Assembly (NCBI GenBank): GCA_012839395.1
Contig: DUNJ01000166.1
Span: 1-12,529, forward strand
Direction: 5' to 3'
DNA from: Tepidimicrobium sp.
GTDB taxonomy: Bacteria > Bacillota > Clostridia > Tissierellales > Tepidimicrobiaceae
DNA length: 12,529 bases
The notes under the pieces were generated by a model. The model ran no database searches. It worked only from the letters and a program-made list of their open reading frames with translations, and was not told where the DNA came from. The first letter of the stretch is position 1; every line of letters begins with the position of its first letter. Below are positions 1-5,831 of the stretch, piece by piece. The translations under genes and the position numbers were made by a program.

Positions 1-82
1 GCGGTTATTTTTATCATTAAAAGTGACATTTTCACTGAATAAATTTCTATGTTTTTATGTGACATTTTCATTGATTATTGAC
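1..82 (-). mobile_element. Probable terminal end of an IS21-family insertion sequence (partial, continues off the left edge)
   Basis: Read on the minus strand from position 82 inward, the sequence begins TGTCAATAATC and contains two copies of a 16-base direct repeat, at 59-74 (GTGACATTTTCATTGA on the plus strand) and 23-38 (GTGACATTTTCACTGA), differing at one base and spaced 36 bases apart. IS21-family elements start with TG, end with CA, and carry several such repeats inside each end as transposase binding sites; the core GTGAAAATGTCAC is, from memory, typical of their clostridial members. The rest of the element, including istA and istB, would lie outside the window. No open reading frame is visible in these 82 bases. 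Family assignment is by pattern recognition only, and the exact boundary at 82 is inferred. Confidence 0.55.
23..74. repeat. Pair of 16-base direct repeats (15 of 16 identical)
   Basis: The copies at 23-38 and 59-74 read GTGACATTTTCACTGA and GTGACATTTTCATTGA, start to start 36 bases. The spacing and position next to a TG/CA-type terminus fit transposase binding repeats in an insertion-sequence end. The repeat itself is seen directly; its role is inferred. Confidence 0.8.
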
Positions 83-92
83 ACGAATCCAG

Positions 93-443
93 TTATTTTC
101 TAAACCTCAGAAAACTACTTTTGTTTCTATTTTTATCAACATAGATTATTTCCTTAGGTTTGACCATTCCTAAATCCTCTCTAGCAACCTTTTCTACAAA
201 ATTTAATGAGCCCTTGGCTTTAATTTCCTCTTTCAATTCCCTAATATCCTCTTTAATTTGACTAATCTCCTGTTCTTTTTTCATCTTTTTATTTTTCAAT
301 TCTCTTATCAATATCCCCTGGTTTATAAAGGTCTTCCCAATATGTAGGGCTAAAATCAATAATATAATATTCCGCAATCTAAATCTGTTCTTCTTTTTTC
401 TCTTATCCCCCACAATATCACCATCCATATCATTCTGCTCCAT
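93..443 (-). CDS. divIC: Septum formation initiator, FtsB/DivIC family
   Basis: Small bitopic membrane protein of the division complex, expected to work with FtsL and DivIB at the septum. The 116-residue protein has a basic cytoplasmic N-terminus (KRKKKNRFRLR, residues 14-24), one membrane segment at about 25-41, then a charged coiled coil (about 46-78) and a short conserved tail containing VEKVAREDLGMVKP, typical of the family. It follows yabQ after 18 bases, the usual order. The chosen ATG has only a distant GAGGG upstream (about 14 bases, overlapping the yabQ stop). A second ATG at 426-428 has GGAG 9 bases upstream, so a start five codons later is possible. DivIC rather than another FtsB-like protein is inferred from position next to yabQ. 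A likely insertion-sequence end begins 10 bases after the stop codon. Confidence 0.87.
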   Translation of the reverse strand: MEQNDMDGDIVGDKRKKKNRFRLRNIILLILALHIGKTFINQGILIRELKNKKMKKEQEISQIKEDIRELKEEIKAKGSLNFVEKVAREDLGMVKPKEIIYVDKNRNKSSFLRFRK

Positions 444-461
444 ATCTGCAACTAAAACCCT

Positions 462-956
462 CTATTTCTTCCTAAAGATTATAGATGTATATTTTTTTAT
501 ATTGCCTATTACTTCTCTAAACACCTTTCTAATCTTCCTCAGTCCCTTTACTTTATAGGATACCCTATTATCTATATACTTGAAGGGAACACCAACCATA
601 GCCATAGCTTTCTTAATGGCAATAGCAACCTTGTCACAAGTTTTAATTAAAAGCGGAAACAGTATTCTACTTATAACCTTCAAATATATAATGCCCCCAA
701 CAAAGAAACCTATGAATATATAAGCCCTTAATTCAATCCAATTGCTTCTATTTAAAATATAAAAAAATATTAGTGCGACACCTATCCAAAAAATCAGGTC
801 TTCCAATACGGTTGCTACGTTTTTCGGTTTAAAATAATACCTGCTAATTCTATATATATCATAAAAAAACCCTGCTATCAATCCTCCATACAAAGAAGTC
901 AAAAATATATATACCTGCACCCCAGTAGTATGTTCCATTCCATTATCTCCCATCAT
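462..956 (-). CDS. yabQ: Spore cortex biosynthesis protein YabQ
   Basis: Sporulation membrane protein needed for cortex formation in Bacillus; its biochemical role is unknown. The 164-residue product has hydrophobic segments at about 13-33, 49-68 and 76-98, with the family signature GGLIAGFFYDIYRISR near residues 24-39, and a strongly basic C-terminal tail (about 130-164, ending FRKK). The first ATG (954-956) overlaps the yabP TGA, suggesting translational coupling. However, the ATG at 936-938 (residue 7) has GGGAG 8 bases upstream and gives an N-terminus closer to known YabQ proteins, so a 158-residue product from 938 is at least as likely. It lies between yabP and divIC as in Bacillus and many clostridia. 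Confidence 0.94.
   Translation of the reverse strand: MMGDNGMEHTTGVQVYIFLTSLYGGLIAGFFYDIYRISRYYFKPKNVATVLEDLIFWIGVALIFFYILNRSNWIELRAYIFIGFFVGGIIYLKVISRILFPLLIKTCDKVAIAIKKAMAMVGVPFKYIDNRVSYKVKGLRKIRKVFREVIGNIKKYTSIIFRKK
947..951 (-). promoter_or_regulatory. Ribosome binding site supporting a later yabQ start
   Basis: GGGAG on the minus strand lies 8 bases before the ATG at 936-938. The upstream ATG at 954-956 has no comparable site (only a GAG about 11 bases away inside an A/T stretch). It therefore favours translation of YabQ from its seventh codon. Confidence 0.5.
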
Positions 957-1234
957 CTAAAAATTTTCTCAATTATTCTTCCCCGTTGGGACGAATCCTT
1001 GTCACTATAGACGATGCCATTGATAACTCCGCTTATCTTTACGCTACCATTATCTAGATTCAGGTTTCCAACATTGAGCTCTTGACCTTCAATGGTCATT
1101 CTTCCTTTAATGGTTTTAAGAATTATTATATTCTCATTAAAACTATCTACATTTTCTACCCCCGTTATAGTTACTCTATTTCTATCTTCCATAAGAACAT
1201 TTTGGTTCTTAAATGTCATCTTTCCCTCTGTCAT
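953..1234 (-). CDS. yabP: Sporulation protein YabP
   Basis: Small sporulation protein of the YabP/YqfC family, required for cortex formation in Bacillus together with YabQ. The 93-residue product matches the family in length and in its beta-rich core: VTITGVENVDSFNEN (about 21-35), then a KGRMTIEG turn and an LNVGNLNLDNGSVKISG stretch resembling B. subtilis YabP. There is no signal peptide or membrane segment. The first ATG is preceded by a run of seven G and AGGAT. A second in-frame ATG at 1217-1219 has AGAGGG 4 bases upstream, so an 88-residue product is possible. Its TGA overlaps the first yabQ ATG. A terminator separates it from rqcP, so separate sporulation transcription is likely (SigE in Bacillus), although I see no convincing promoter in the 44-base gap. 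Confidence 0.95.
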   Translation of the reverse strand: MTEGKMTFKNQNVLMEDRNRVTITGVENVDSFNENIIILKTIKGRMTIEGQELNVGNLNLDNGSVKISGVINGIVYSDKDSSQRGRIIEKIFR

Positions 1235-1278
1235 ATCCTACAACCCCCCCAATCCCATACTTACTAATATTTATGAAT

Positions 1279-1308
1279 AAAAAAAGGCTTTTAGAACAAA
1301 GCCTTTTT
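1279..1308 (-). terminator. Intrinsic terminator at the end of rqcP
   Basis: The stem GGCTTT/AAAGCC (1286-1291 with 1298-1303, six-base loop) is extended by five A:T pairs (1281-1285 with 1304-1308). Reading leftwards, the hairpin is followed by a T run. The hairpin overlaps the TAA of rqcP (1307-1309), so rqcP transcripts should end just after their own stop codon. The A and T runs on both sides would let it work in either direction. Confidence 0.85.
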
Positions 1309-1549
1309 ATTCTAGCAATTTATATAATTTTGTAGCATCTGTCTTCCTTACATCGTCCAAAATTTTAAGTACCTTTATCTTCATAGAGCTAGTACCAAAG
1401 TTTATCATTACTACGTCGCCCATCTGAACCTTATCCCCTGGTTTAACCTGTTTTCCATTTATAAATACCCGCCCCTGTTCACAAGCCTCTTTAGCTACAG
1501 TCCTCCTCTTTATGATCCTAGAATTTTTCAAATATTTATCTATTCTCAT
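1307..1549 (-). CDS. rqcP: RNA-binding S4 domain protein RqcP (YabO)
   Basis: Small S4-domain protein that in Bacillus binds stalled 50S subunits and works with RqcH to add C-terminal alanine tails to incomplete peptides (ribosome-associated quality control; family knowledge). From the ATG the product has 80 residues. The S4 fold is clear: MRIDKYLKNSRIIKRRTVAKE at the start, then EQGRVFINGKQVKPGDKVQMGD, with the usual Arg/Lys RNA-binding face. The frame opens two codons earlier with a TTG (1553-1555), but GGGGG at 1557-1561 sits 7 bases before this ATG and only 1 base before the TTG, so the ATG is chosen. The gene lies between two strong hairpin terminators with no room for a promoter on its upstream side, so it is probably expressed by read-through from HU. 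Confidence 0.94.
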   Translation of the reverse strand: MRIDKYLKNSRIIKRRTVAKEACEQGRVFINGKQVKPGDKVQMGDVVMINFGTSSMKIKVLKILDDVRKTDATKLYKLLE

Positions 1550-1556
1550 ACACAAT

Positions 1557-1563
1557 CCCCCTT
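1557..1563 (-). promoter_or_regulatory. Ribosome binding site fixing the rqcP start
   Basis: AAGGGGG on the minus strand lies 7 bases from the ATG at 1547-1549 and 1 base from the in-frame TTG at 1553-1555. The spacing selects the ATG. The site begins 11 bases after the T run of the HU terminator. Confidence 0.75.
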
Positions 1564-1574
1564 AAAAACAATCG

Positions 1575-1605
1575 AAAAAAATCAGGTCGATGACCTGATT
1601 TTTTT
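1575..1605 (-). terminator. Intrinsic terminator after HU
   Basis: A perfect 8-bp stem, ATCAGGTC (1581-1588) with GACCTGAT (1592-1599), and a three-base loop are flanked by six A on one side and six T on the other. Read leftwards this is a GC-containing hairpin followed by a T run, immediately after the HU stop codon (1604-1606). The symmetrical flanks mean it may also stop transcription from the other strand. Confidence 0.88.
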
Positions 1606-1882
1606 ATTTATTTACAGCATCCTTCAATGTCTTGCCCGCTTTAAATACAGGTGCTTTCGATGCAGGTATTTGAATAACTTCTTCCGGATTTCTCGGATTC
1701 CTACCTTCTCTCGCCTTTCTATCCCTTACTTCAAATGTACCAAAACCGACTAATTGTACCTTTTCTCCAGCAGCTAATGTGTCCTGTACAACTTTTAAAA
1801 ATGCATTCAATGCAATCTCTGTATCTTTTTTAGTTAGATTCCCTTCCTCCGCCATACTAGCAATTAATTCAGCTTTATTCAT
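1604..1882 (-). CDS. hup: DNA-binding protein HU
   Basis: Histone-like nucleoid protein that binds and bends DNA as a dimer. The 92-residue length is standard. It starts MNKAELIASMAE, and the conserved GFGTFEVRDRKAREGRNP (about 47-64) leads into the flexible beta arm that inserts in the minor groove, with the intercalating proline in RNPRNP. It ends with the usual FKAGKTLKDAVNK. The start is well supported by AGGAGG 8 bases upstream, the strongest site in the region, in keeping with an abundant protein. It follows mazG by 43 bases, and a strong terminator directly follows its stop codon. HU at this position is common in clostridia and absent from the corresponding Bacillus cluster. Confidence 0.97.
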   Translation of the reverse strand: MNKAELIASMAEEGNLTKKDTEIALNAFLKVVQDTLAAGEKVQLVGFGTFEVRDRKAREGRNPRNPEEVIQIPASKAPVFKAGKTLKDAVNK

Positions 1883-1925
1883 TAAAGATTCCTCCTCTTA
1901 TCATAATGTTGATATAATTTTAATT

Positions 1926-3401
1926 CTATTGTTGACCACTATGCTTTTTTGCCTCATCCCACAATAAATCCATCTCTTCTAAGGTCATATCTTCCAATTT
2001 TTTACCAATCTGAACACTTCTTTCTTCCATAAACTGAAACCTATCGATAAATTTGCTAATAGTCTTATTCAAAGCTACCTCAGGGTTTATCTTTAAGAAC
2101 CTTGATACATTGACTATAGCAAACAATAGATCTCCTAGCTCTTCTTCTACTCTATTCACACCACCACCTTTAGTATTATCGATAGATTCGAGTACTTCCC
2201 CATATTCCTCCATCACCTTTTCTAGGGCCCCTCTTATATCATCCCAGTCAAATCCAATTTTGCTAGCCCTATCTTGGATTTTAAAACTTCTCATCAGTGA
2301 GGGTAATTTTGGAACATCCTTTAAATAATCTGTATAGGTAGATATATCCCTATCCTTATATTTCATTTTATCCCAATTATATACTACTTCATCAGAACTT
2401 TCTACTTTTTTATTATTAAAGATGTGGTTATGTCGATAAATTAACTTACTATTCAGTTCAGTCGTAATATCGTAAAGGTTGAACTTCCTAGATTCCATGG
2501 CTATCTGGCTATGGAAGATTACCTGTAATAAAACATCACCCAATTCCTCTATTAGCCCATCTACATCTTCCCTATCAATTGCATCTACTACCTCATAGGC
2601 CTCTTCTATTACGCAATCCCTAATGGATTTATGGGTTTGACGTCGATCCCAGGAGCAACCTATATCACTTCTCAATATTTGCATGGTATCAATTATATCG
2701 GCAATGCTATATATTTTTTTATCTATTTTATCCACTTTAGGGATATATATACTAGTCAAAGGCCCTATATCCTCGATCTTATCTAGCTCGCATATGGAAA
2801 TTGACAATATCTGCACCCCGTCTTTTATGCCCGAGCCATCCACTATATAAATTTCATATTTGTCCCCATATACTTGAGTAAGCACCTGCTTTATATAGCT
2901 AGCATTACTCCTGTTATGAACCTGAGTTATAATGGTATCCAAATTGATGTCTATATCTTTAAATTTAAATCCTACTCCTTCTACAACCCTCAGTCCATCT
3001 ATAGGGCCCCTATTCGTAGCCTCCACAGCGGCCTCTATGAAGCCTAATCCAGGCAATATCTCAACCTCTATATCAAGCACATCTTGACCCAATAAAATTT
3101 CCACTGTCTTCTCCGCTATTAATGGACTACCAGGCACCAAGTAGTTGATTTGGCCATATCTTCTAGCTTTCCTAATCAGATCATCTACTATATATTCATA
3201 TGCAGCTAAAATATCCTCCTCTTCTTCGTATACATGATCATAGGACTTATAGGCTATATTGTTATCCTTGAGATATTTTACTACAGGATGATTTTTAGTC
3301 TTTAGATAGTTTCGATATCCTTTTTTAAGTTTCTCTATCACACCCAGGGTTAAATAATTTACATCTCCCGGTCCTAAACCCAAAATATGTATTTTACCCA
3401 T
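1926..3401 (-). CDS. mazG: Bifunctional YabN-type protein: tetrapyrrole-methylase-like domain fused to MazG nucleoside triphosphate pyrophosphohydrolase
   Basis: MazG hydrolyses (deoxy)nucleoside triphosphates to monophosphates and pyrophosphate, a house-cleaning role. The 491-residue protein has two parts. The first (about 1-220) is a SAM-dependent tetrapyrrole methylase fold, with GLGPGD at about 8-13 and LVPGSPLIAEKT later; its substrate is unknown. The second is a full-length MazG with two repeats. The first repeat begins GCSWD (248-252; the family usually has GCPWD), then EEAYE (266-270) and EELGD (285-289), which supply Mg2+ ligands. The second has EEYGE (398-402) and a later EEELGDLLFAIVN. 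The ATG has GAGGGG 7 bases upstream. It lies 27 bases after the flippase gene, so they are probably cotranscribed. Confidence 0.97.
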   Translation of the reverse strand: MGKIHILGLGPGDVNYLTLGVIEKLKKGYRNYLKTKNHPVVKYLKDNNIAYKSYDHVYEEEEDILAAYEYIVDDLIRKARRYGQINYLVPGSPLIAEKTVEILLGQDVLDIEVEILPGLGFIEAAVEATNRGPIDGLRVVEGVGFKFKDIDINLDTIITQVHNRSNASYIKQVLTQVYGDKYEIYIVDGSGIKDGVQILSISICELDKIEDIGPLTSIYIPKVDKIDKKIYSIADIIDTMQILRSDIGCSWDRRQTHKSIRDCVIEEAYEVVDAIDREDVDGLIEELGDVLLQVIFHSQIAMESRKFNLYDITTELNSKLIYRHNHIFNNKKVESSDEVVYNWDKMKYKDRDISTYTDYLKDVPKLPSLMRSFKIQDRASKIGFDWDDIRGALEKVMEEYGEVLESIDNTKGGGVNRVEEELGDLLFAIVNVSRFLKINPEVALNKTISKFIDRFQFMEERSVQIGKKLEDMTLEEMDLLWDEAKKHSGQQ

Positions 3402-3428
3402 AGTTCTACCCCTCTAAAGCTAGTTTGT

Positions 3429-5039
3429 TCACCTCTTTAAAAGCCCCAATTTCACAAGCCTATCGGATATTTCTCTACCTTTTGGCAATAACTCAAAATC
3501 TCTATATGTTAAGGCACCAGTTAATATAAGAAGTATAAAATAAGCTATAGCTGCAATTATTATGGCAATTATAGTAGCTAATTTACCACCAATAATATCT
3601 ATGGATCCAATATATACCACCCTTGCCACTAGAGCCATCCCAACAGAAGCTAACAATGGATTTATAAATATTTCCCTTATATTGAATTTTAATTTAGTAT
3701 ACTTGCTAACGCTTATTAAGTCAAGTATTGATGCGATAAAATACGCTGTTACAGTACTAATGGCTGCTCCTTTTACATTGATGCTCCTTATCCCAGTTAA
3801 AATATAGGTTAAGACCACTTTGGCAACTGCACCTATAAATAGGTTGAAAACGGGAACTGTGGGTCTGCCTAATCCCTGTAGTATTGCCGTTAAGGATTGA
3901 ATCAAGGTTAAAAACACAACCCCAAAAGATAATATTGACAATATCTTTCCTATGCTAACTATCGTATCTGCCGGATTCCTAAAATATAGTAACCCAATAA
4001 TTGGTTCTGCCAATACAAAAAGGCCAAGGGTGCAAGGTAACCCTATAAGAAGAGTAGTCCTTATTCCAGAGGATGTTATCTCCTTAATTTCCCTATTATC
4101 CTTTCTAGCATTGGCACCTGATATAGCTGGAACCAAGCTTATAGCTAAGGCCATTGAAAAGACCTGAGGCAGATTTATCAGCGTCTGAGCAAAGCCCGTA
4201 AGTTGACCATATAGATCATTAGCCTCCATCCTTGAAAAACCAACCATTTGAAGCCTTCTCAGCACTAGCATAGTATCTACAGTATTTATCACGGGCACAA
4301 TTGCTGCCCCTATCGTTATAGGAATGGCTATAACCAGCAAATCCTTTACTATCTTGCCAATAGCCTCCTCTTCATACACCATTCCACCACGTATCTCTAG
4401 ATAAATTTCCCTTCTCTTATAGATATAAATCCCTGCCATCACAATAACCCCTGCTATAGCCCCAGCAGAACCTCCAAAGGAAGCTCCCCCCGCGGCTATA
4501 GGCATTCCCCTATCTATCAGATAATAGGTCAAACCTAAACCAGATACAACCCTAATAAATTGCTCTGCAATTTGGGACAAGGCAGTAGGTGTCATCGTCT
4601 GCCGCCCCTGAAAGTATCCCCTAAAAGCAGCCATTATTGGAACAAATAACAAGGCAGGTACCAATGCCATCAACGAATAATATGCATTGGAGTTTCCCAA
4701 TCTATCCACAATGCCTTTAGCGTTGGTAAATACAAATATGGATGTGAGTATGCCAGCCATAAGAAGCCCTAAAAACGCAACTCTAAACACCCTAAGAGCC
4801 CCCATATGATCCCCCAGCGCCCTCTTCTCGGAAACCAATTTTGCTATAGCTACGGGAAATCCTGCAGTGGATATAGTTAACAATAGTACATATAAGGGAT
4901 AAGCAGTTTGATAGTATCCCATGCCTTCCGTCTTTATTATATTTCCCAAAGGTATCCTATAAAAGGCCCCCATTATCTTTACAACAACCCCAGCCGCGCT
5001 TAGTATAGCTGCCCCTTTTAAAAAGTTATTCTTTGACAT
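3429..5039 (-). CDS. SpoVB/MurJ-family lipid-linked polysaccharide flippase (YabM position)
   Basis: Multidrug/oligosaccharidyl-lipid/polysaccharide (MOP) superfamily membrane protein, expected to flip lipid-linked cell-wall or cortex precursors across the membrane. The 536-residue product is hydrophobic nearly throughout, consistent with about 14 membrane segments. It opens with the family pattern FLKGAAILSAAGVVVKIMGAFYRIPL and includes GMGYYQTAYPLYVLLLTIS and FRGYFQGRQTMTPTALSQI, both typical of the SpoVB/YtgP group. Its place between spoVT and mazG is that of Bacillus yabM. Whether it acts in sporulation (SpoVB) or general peptidoglycan synthesis (MurJ) cannot be read from the sequence. 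The ATG has AGGGGG 7 bases upstream. A good vegetative-type promoter precedes it, so it probably begins a transcription unit continuing into mazG and HU. Confidence 0.94.
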   Translation of the reverse strand: MSKNNFLKGAAILSAAGVVVKIMGAFYRIPLGNIIKTEGMGYYQTAYPLYVLLLTISTAGFPVAIAKLVSEKRALGDHMGALRVFRVAFLGLLMAGILTSIFVFTNAKGIVDRLGNSNAYYSLMALVPALLFVPIMAAFRGYFQGRQTMTPTALSQIAEQFIRVVSGLGLTYYLIDRGMPIAAGGASFGGSAGAIAGVIVMAGIYIYKRREIYLEIRGGMVYEEEAIGKIVKDLLVIAIPITIGAAIVPVINTVDTMLVLRRLQMVGFSRMEANDLYGQLTGFAQTLINLPQVFSMALAISLVPAISGANARKDNREIKEITSSGIRTTLLIGLPCTLGLFVLAEPIIGLLYFRNPADTIVSIGKILSILSFGVVFLTLIQSLTAILQGLGRPTVPVFNLFIGAVAKVVLTYILTGIRSINVKGAAISTVTAYFIASILDLISVSKYTKLKFNIREIFINPLLASVGMALVARVVYIGSIDIIGGKLATIIAIIIAAIAYFILLILTGALTYRDFELLPKGREISDRLVKLGLLKR

Positions 5040-5074
5040 TCCCCTTCCCCCTATTTTCCATATGGATTTATATC

Positions 5075-5104
5075 ATTATATCAAAAATATACATCCTGTA
5101 ACAA
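5075..5104 (-). promoter_or_regulatory. SigA-type extended -10 promoter for the flippase-mazG-HU unit
   Basis: Minus strand: -35 TTGTTA (5099-5104), an 18-base spacer, then TGA directly before a perfect TATAAT (-10, 5075-5080), giving the extended -10 pattern TGnTATAAT. The predicted start, near 5068, leaves a leader of about 29 bases with the ribosome binding site. The -35 overlaps the base of the spoVT terminator hairpin by two bases. Confidence 0.65.
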
Positions 5105-5145
5105 TTAATAATAGCCTACCGACTTAGGGTAGGCTATTATTAATT
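5103..5145 (-). terminator. Long perfect hairpin overlapping the spoVT stop codon, likely terminator
   Basis: AATTAATAATAGCCTACC (5103-5120) pairs perfectly over 18 bp with 5128-5145, with a seven-base loop. The TAA of spoVT (5140-5142) lies inside the stem. The core GCCTACC/GGTAGGC is GC-rich and the base of the stem is A/T-rich. There is no uninterrupted T run beyond it (ATTATTAATTGTTA on the leftward transcript), so it may terminate less sharply than the others here or mainly protect the mRNA 3' end. Confidence 0.75.
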
Positions 5146-5691
5146 TTCCATCTGCTTAGCTAAAAAACTAGCCGTTGTTTCCACCAGCTTTACCTCTATC
5201 TCACCTACTGCTCCAACTTCATCCTTAGATATCAATATTACCGAACCTATTGGATCTCCCTGCATTACTATTGGAGATACCACTTGAGATCTATATTCAT
5301 CTGGATCCTCGTCCTCATAATACAGCCTAATAGGTTTGTTGGTTTCATCCGCTATATAGGTACTTCGAGACTCTATAACTCTTTCCAATTCTGGGCTTAC
5401 CCGCTTTTCCAAATACTCCCTTCTGGACCCGCCTGCAATGGCAATTATATTATCTCTATCGGTAATTATAGCCGTATAATTGGTATTTTCATATAGCGAT
5501 TCGCAAAATTCATTTGCAAATTCATTTAGCTCCCCAATTGGCGAATATTTTTTAAGTATTATTTCACCCTCCCTAGCTGTAAAAATCTCTAGAGGATCCC
5601 CTTCTCTTATTCTCAATGTCCTACGAATCTCTTTAGGTATTACAACCCTACCTAGATCATCAATCCGCCTAACTATTCCTGTCGCCTTCAT
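5140..5691 (-). CDS. spoVT: Stage V sporulation transcriptional regulator SpoVT
   Basis: Transition-state-type DNA-binding regulator of late forespore genes; in Bacillus it modulates SigG-dependent transcription. The 183-residue length matches the family. The N-terminal AbrB-like swapped-hairpin domain (1-50) is textbook: MKATGIVRRIDDLGRVVIPKE followed by IRRTLRIREGDPLEIF. A GAF-like C-terminal domain covers about 55-180, including AIITDRDNIIAIAGGSRREY and VVSPIVMQGDPIGSVILIS. The ATG has GGAGGG 5 bases upstream. It is separated from mfd by 140 bases and followed by a strong hairpin, so it appears monocistronic. A SigG-like promoter lies at 5725-5755, in keeping with forespore expression. Confidence 0.97.
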   Translation of the reverse strand: MKATGIVRRIDDLGRVVIPKEIRRTLRIREGDPLEIFTAREGEIILKKYSPIGELNEFANEFCESLYENTNYTAIITDRDNIIAIAGGSRREYLEKRVSPELERVIESRSTYIADETNKPIRLYYEDEDPDEYRSQVVSPIVMQGDPIGSVILISKDEVGAVGEIEVKLVETTASFLAKQMEN

Positions 5692-5724
5692 ATTTTCCCT
5701 CCCTATGAAAATGTGTTGTGTAAT

Positions 5725-5755
5725 TATTATCCTACCAATAGGAATTTTTTATACA
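5725..5755 (-). promoter_or_regulatory. Candidate forespore (SigG-type) promoter of spoVT
   Basis: Minus strand: TGTATA (5750-5755), an 18-base spacer, then GATAATA (5725-5731). Compared with the SigG consensus (about TGAATA / CATACTA), 5 of 6 and 5 of 7 bases match. The predicted start, near 5718, would leave a leader of about 27 bases carrying the GGAGGG site. SigG control of spoVT is known in Bacillus; assignment here is by eye. Confidence 0.5.
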
Positions 5756-5831
5756 TTTATGGTAAAGTTAAACTAAAGTATTTACATTAATTAAGAATAT
5801 TCACAGTGCTATTGGTCTTTCATAGGTATTT

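Noticed and set aside
1235..1280. Possible SigE promoter for yabP (TTCATAAA followed by AGTATGGGATT on the minus strand)
   Set aside because: Neither element matches the SigE consensus well at an allowed spacing; expected from Bacillus but not supported here.
1082..1280. Two overlapping plus-strand open frames of about 60 codons opposite yabP
   Set aside because: Low-complexity translations rich in Ile, Phe and Ser with no ribosome binding sites, lying opposite a recognised gene.
1883..1925. TATGAT on the minus strand before HU as a separate HU promoter
   Set aside because: No -35-like hexamer lies at 16-18 bases and the gap is short; transcription from the mazG side is simpler.
5756..5831. 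Terminator or foldase gene remnant after mfd
   Set aside because: Only a weak five-base GTAAA/TTTAC pairing with a long loop and no T run; translations of the gap show no prsA-like residues.
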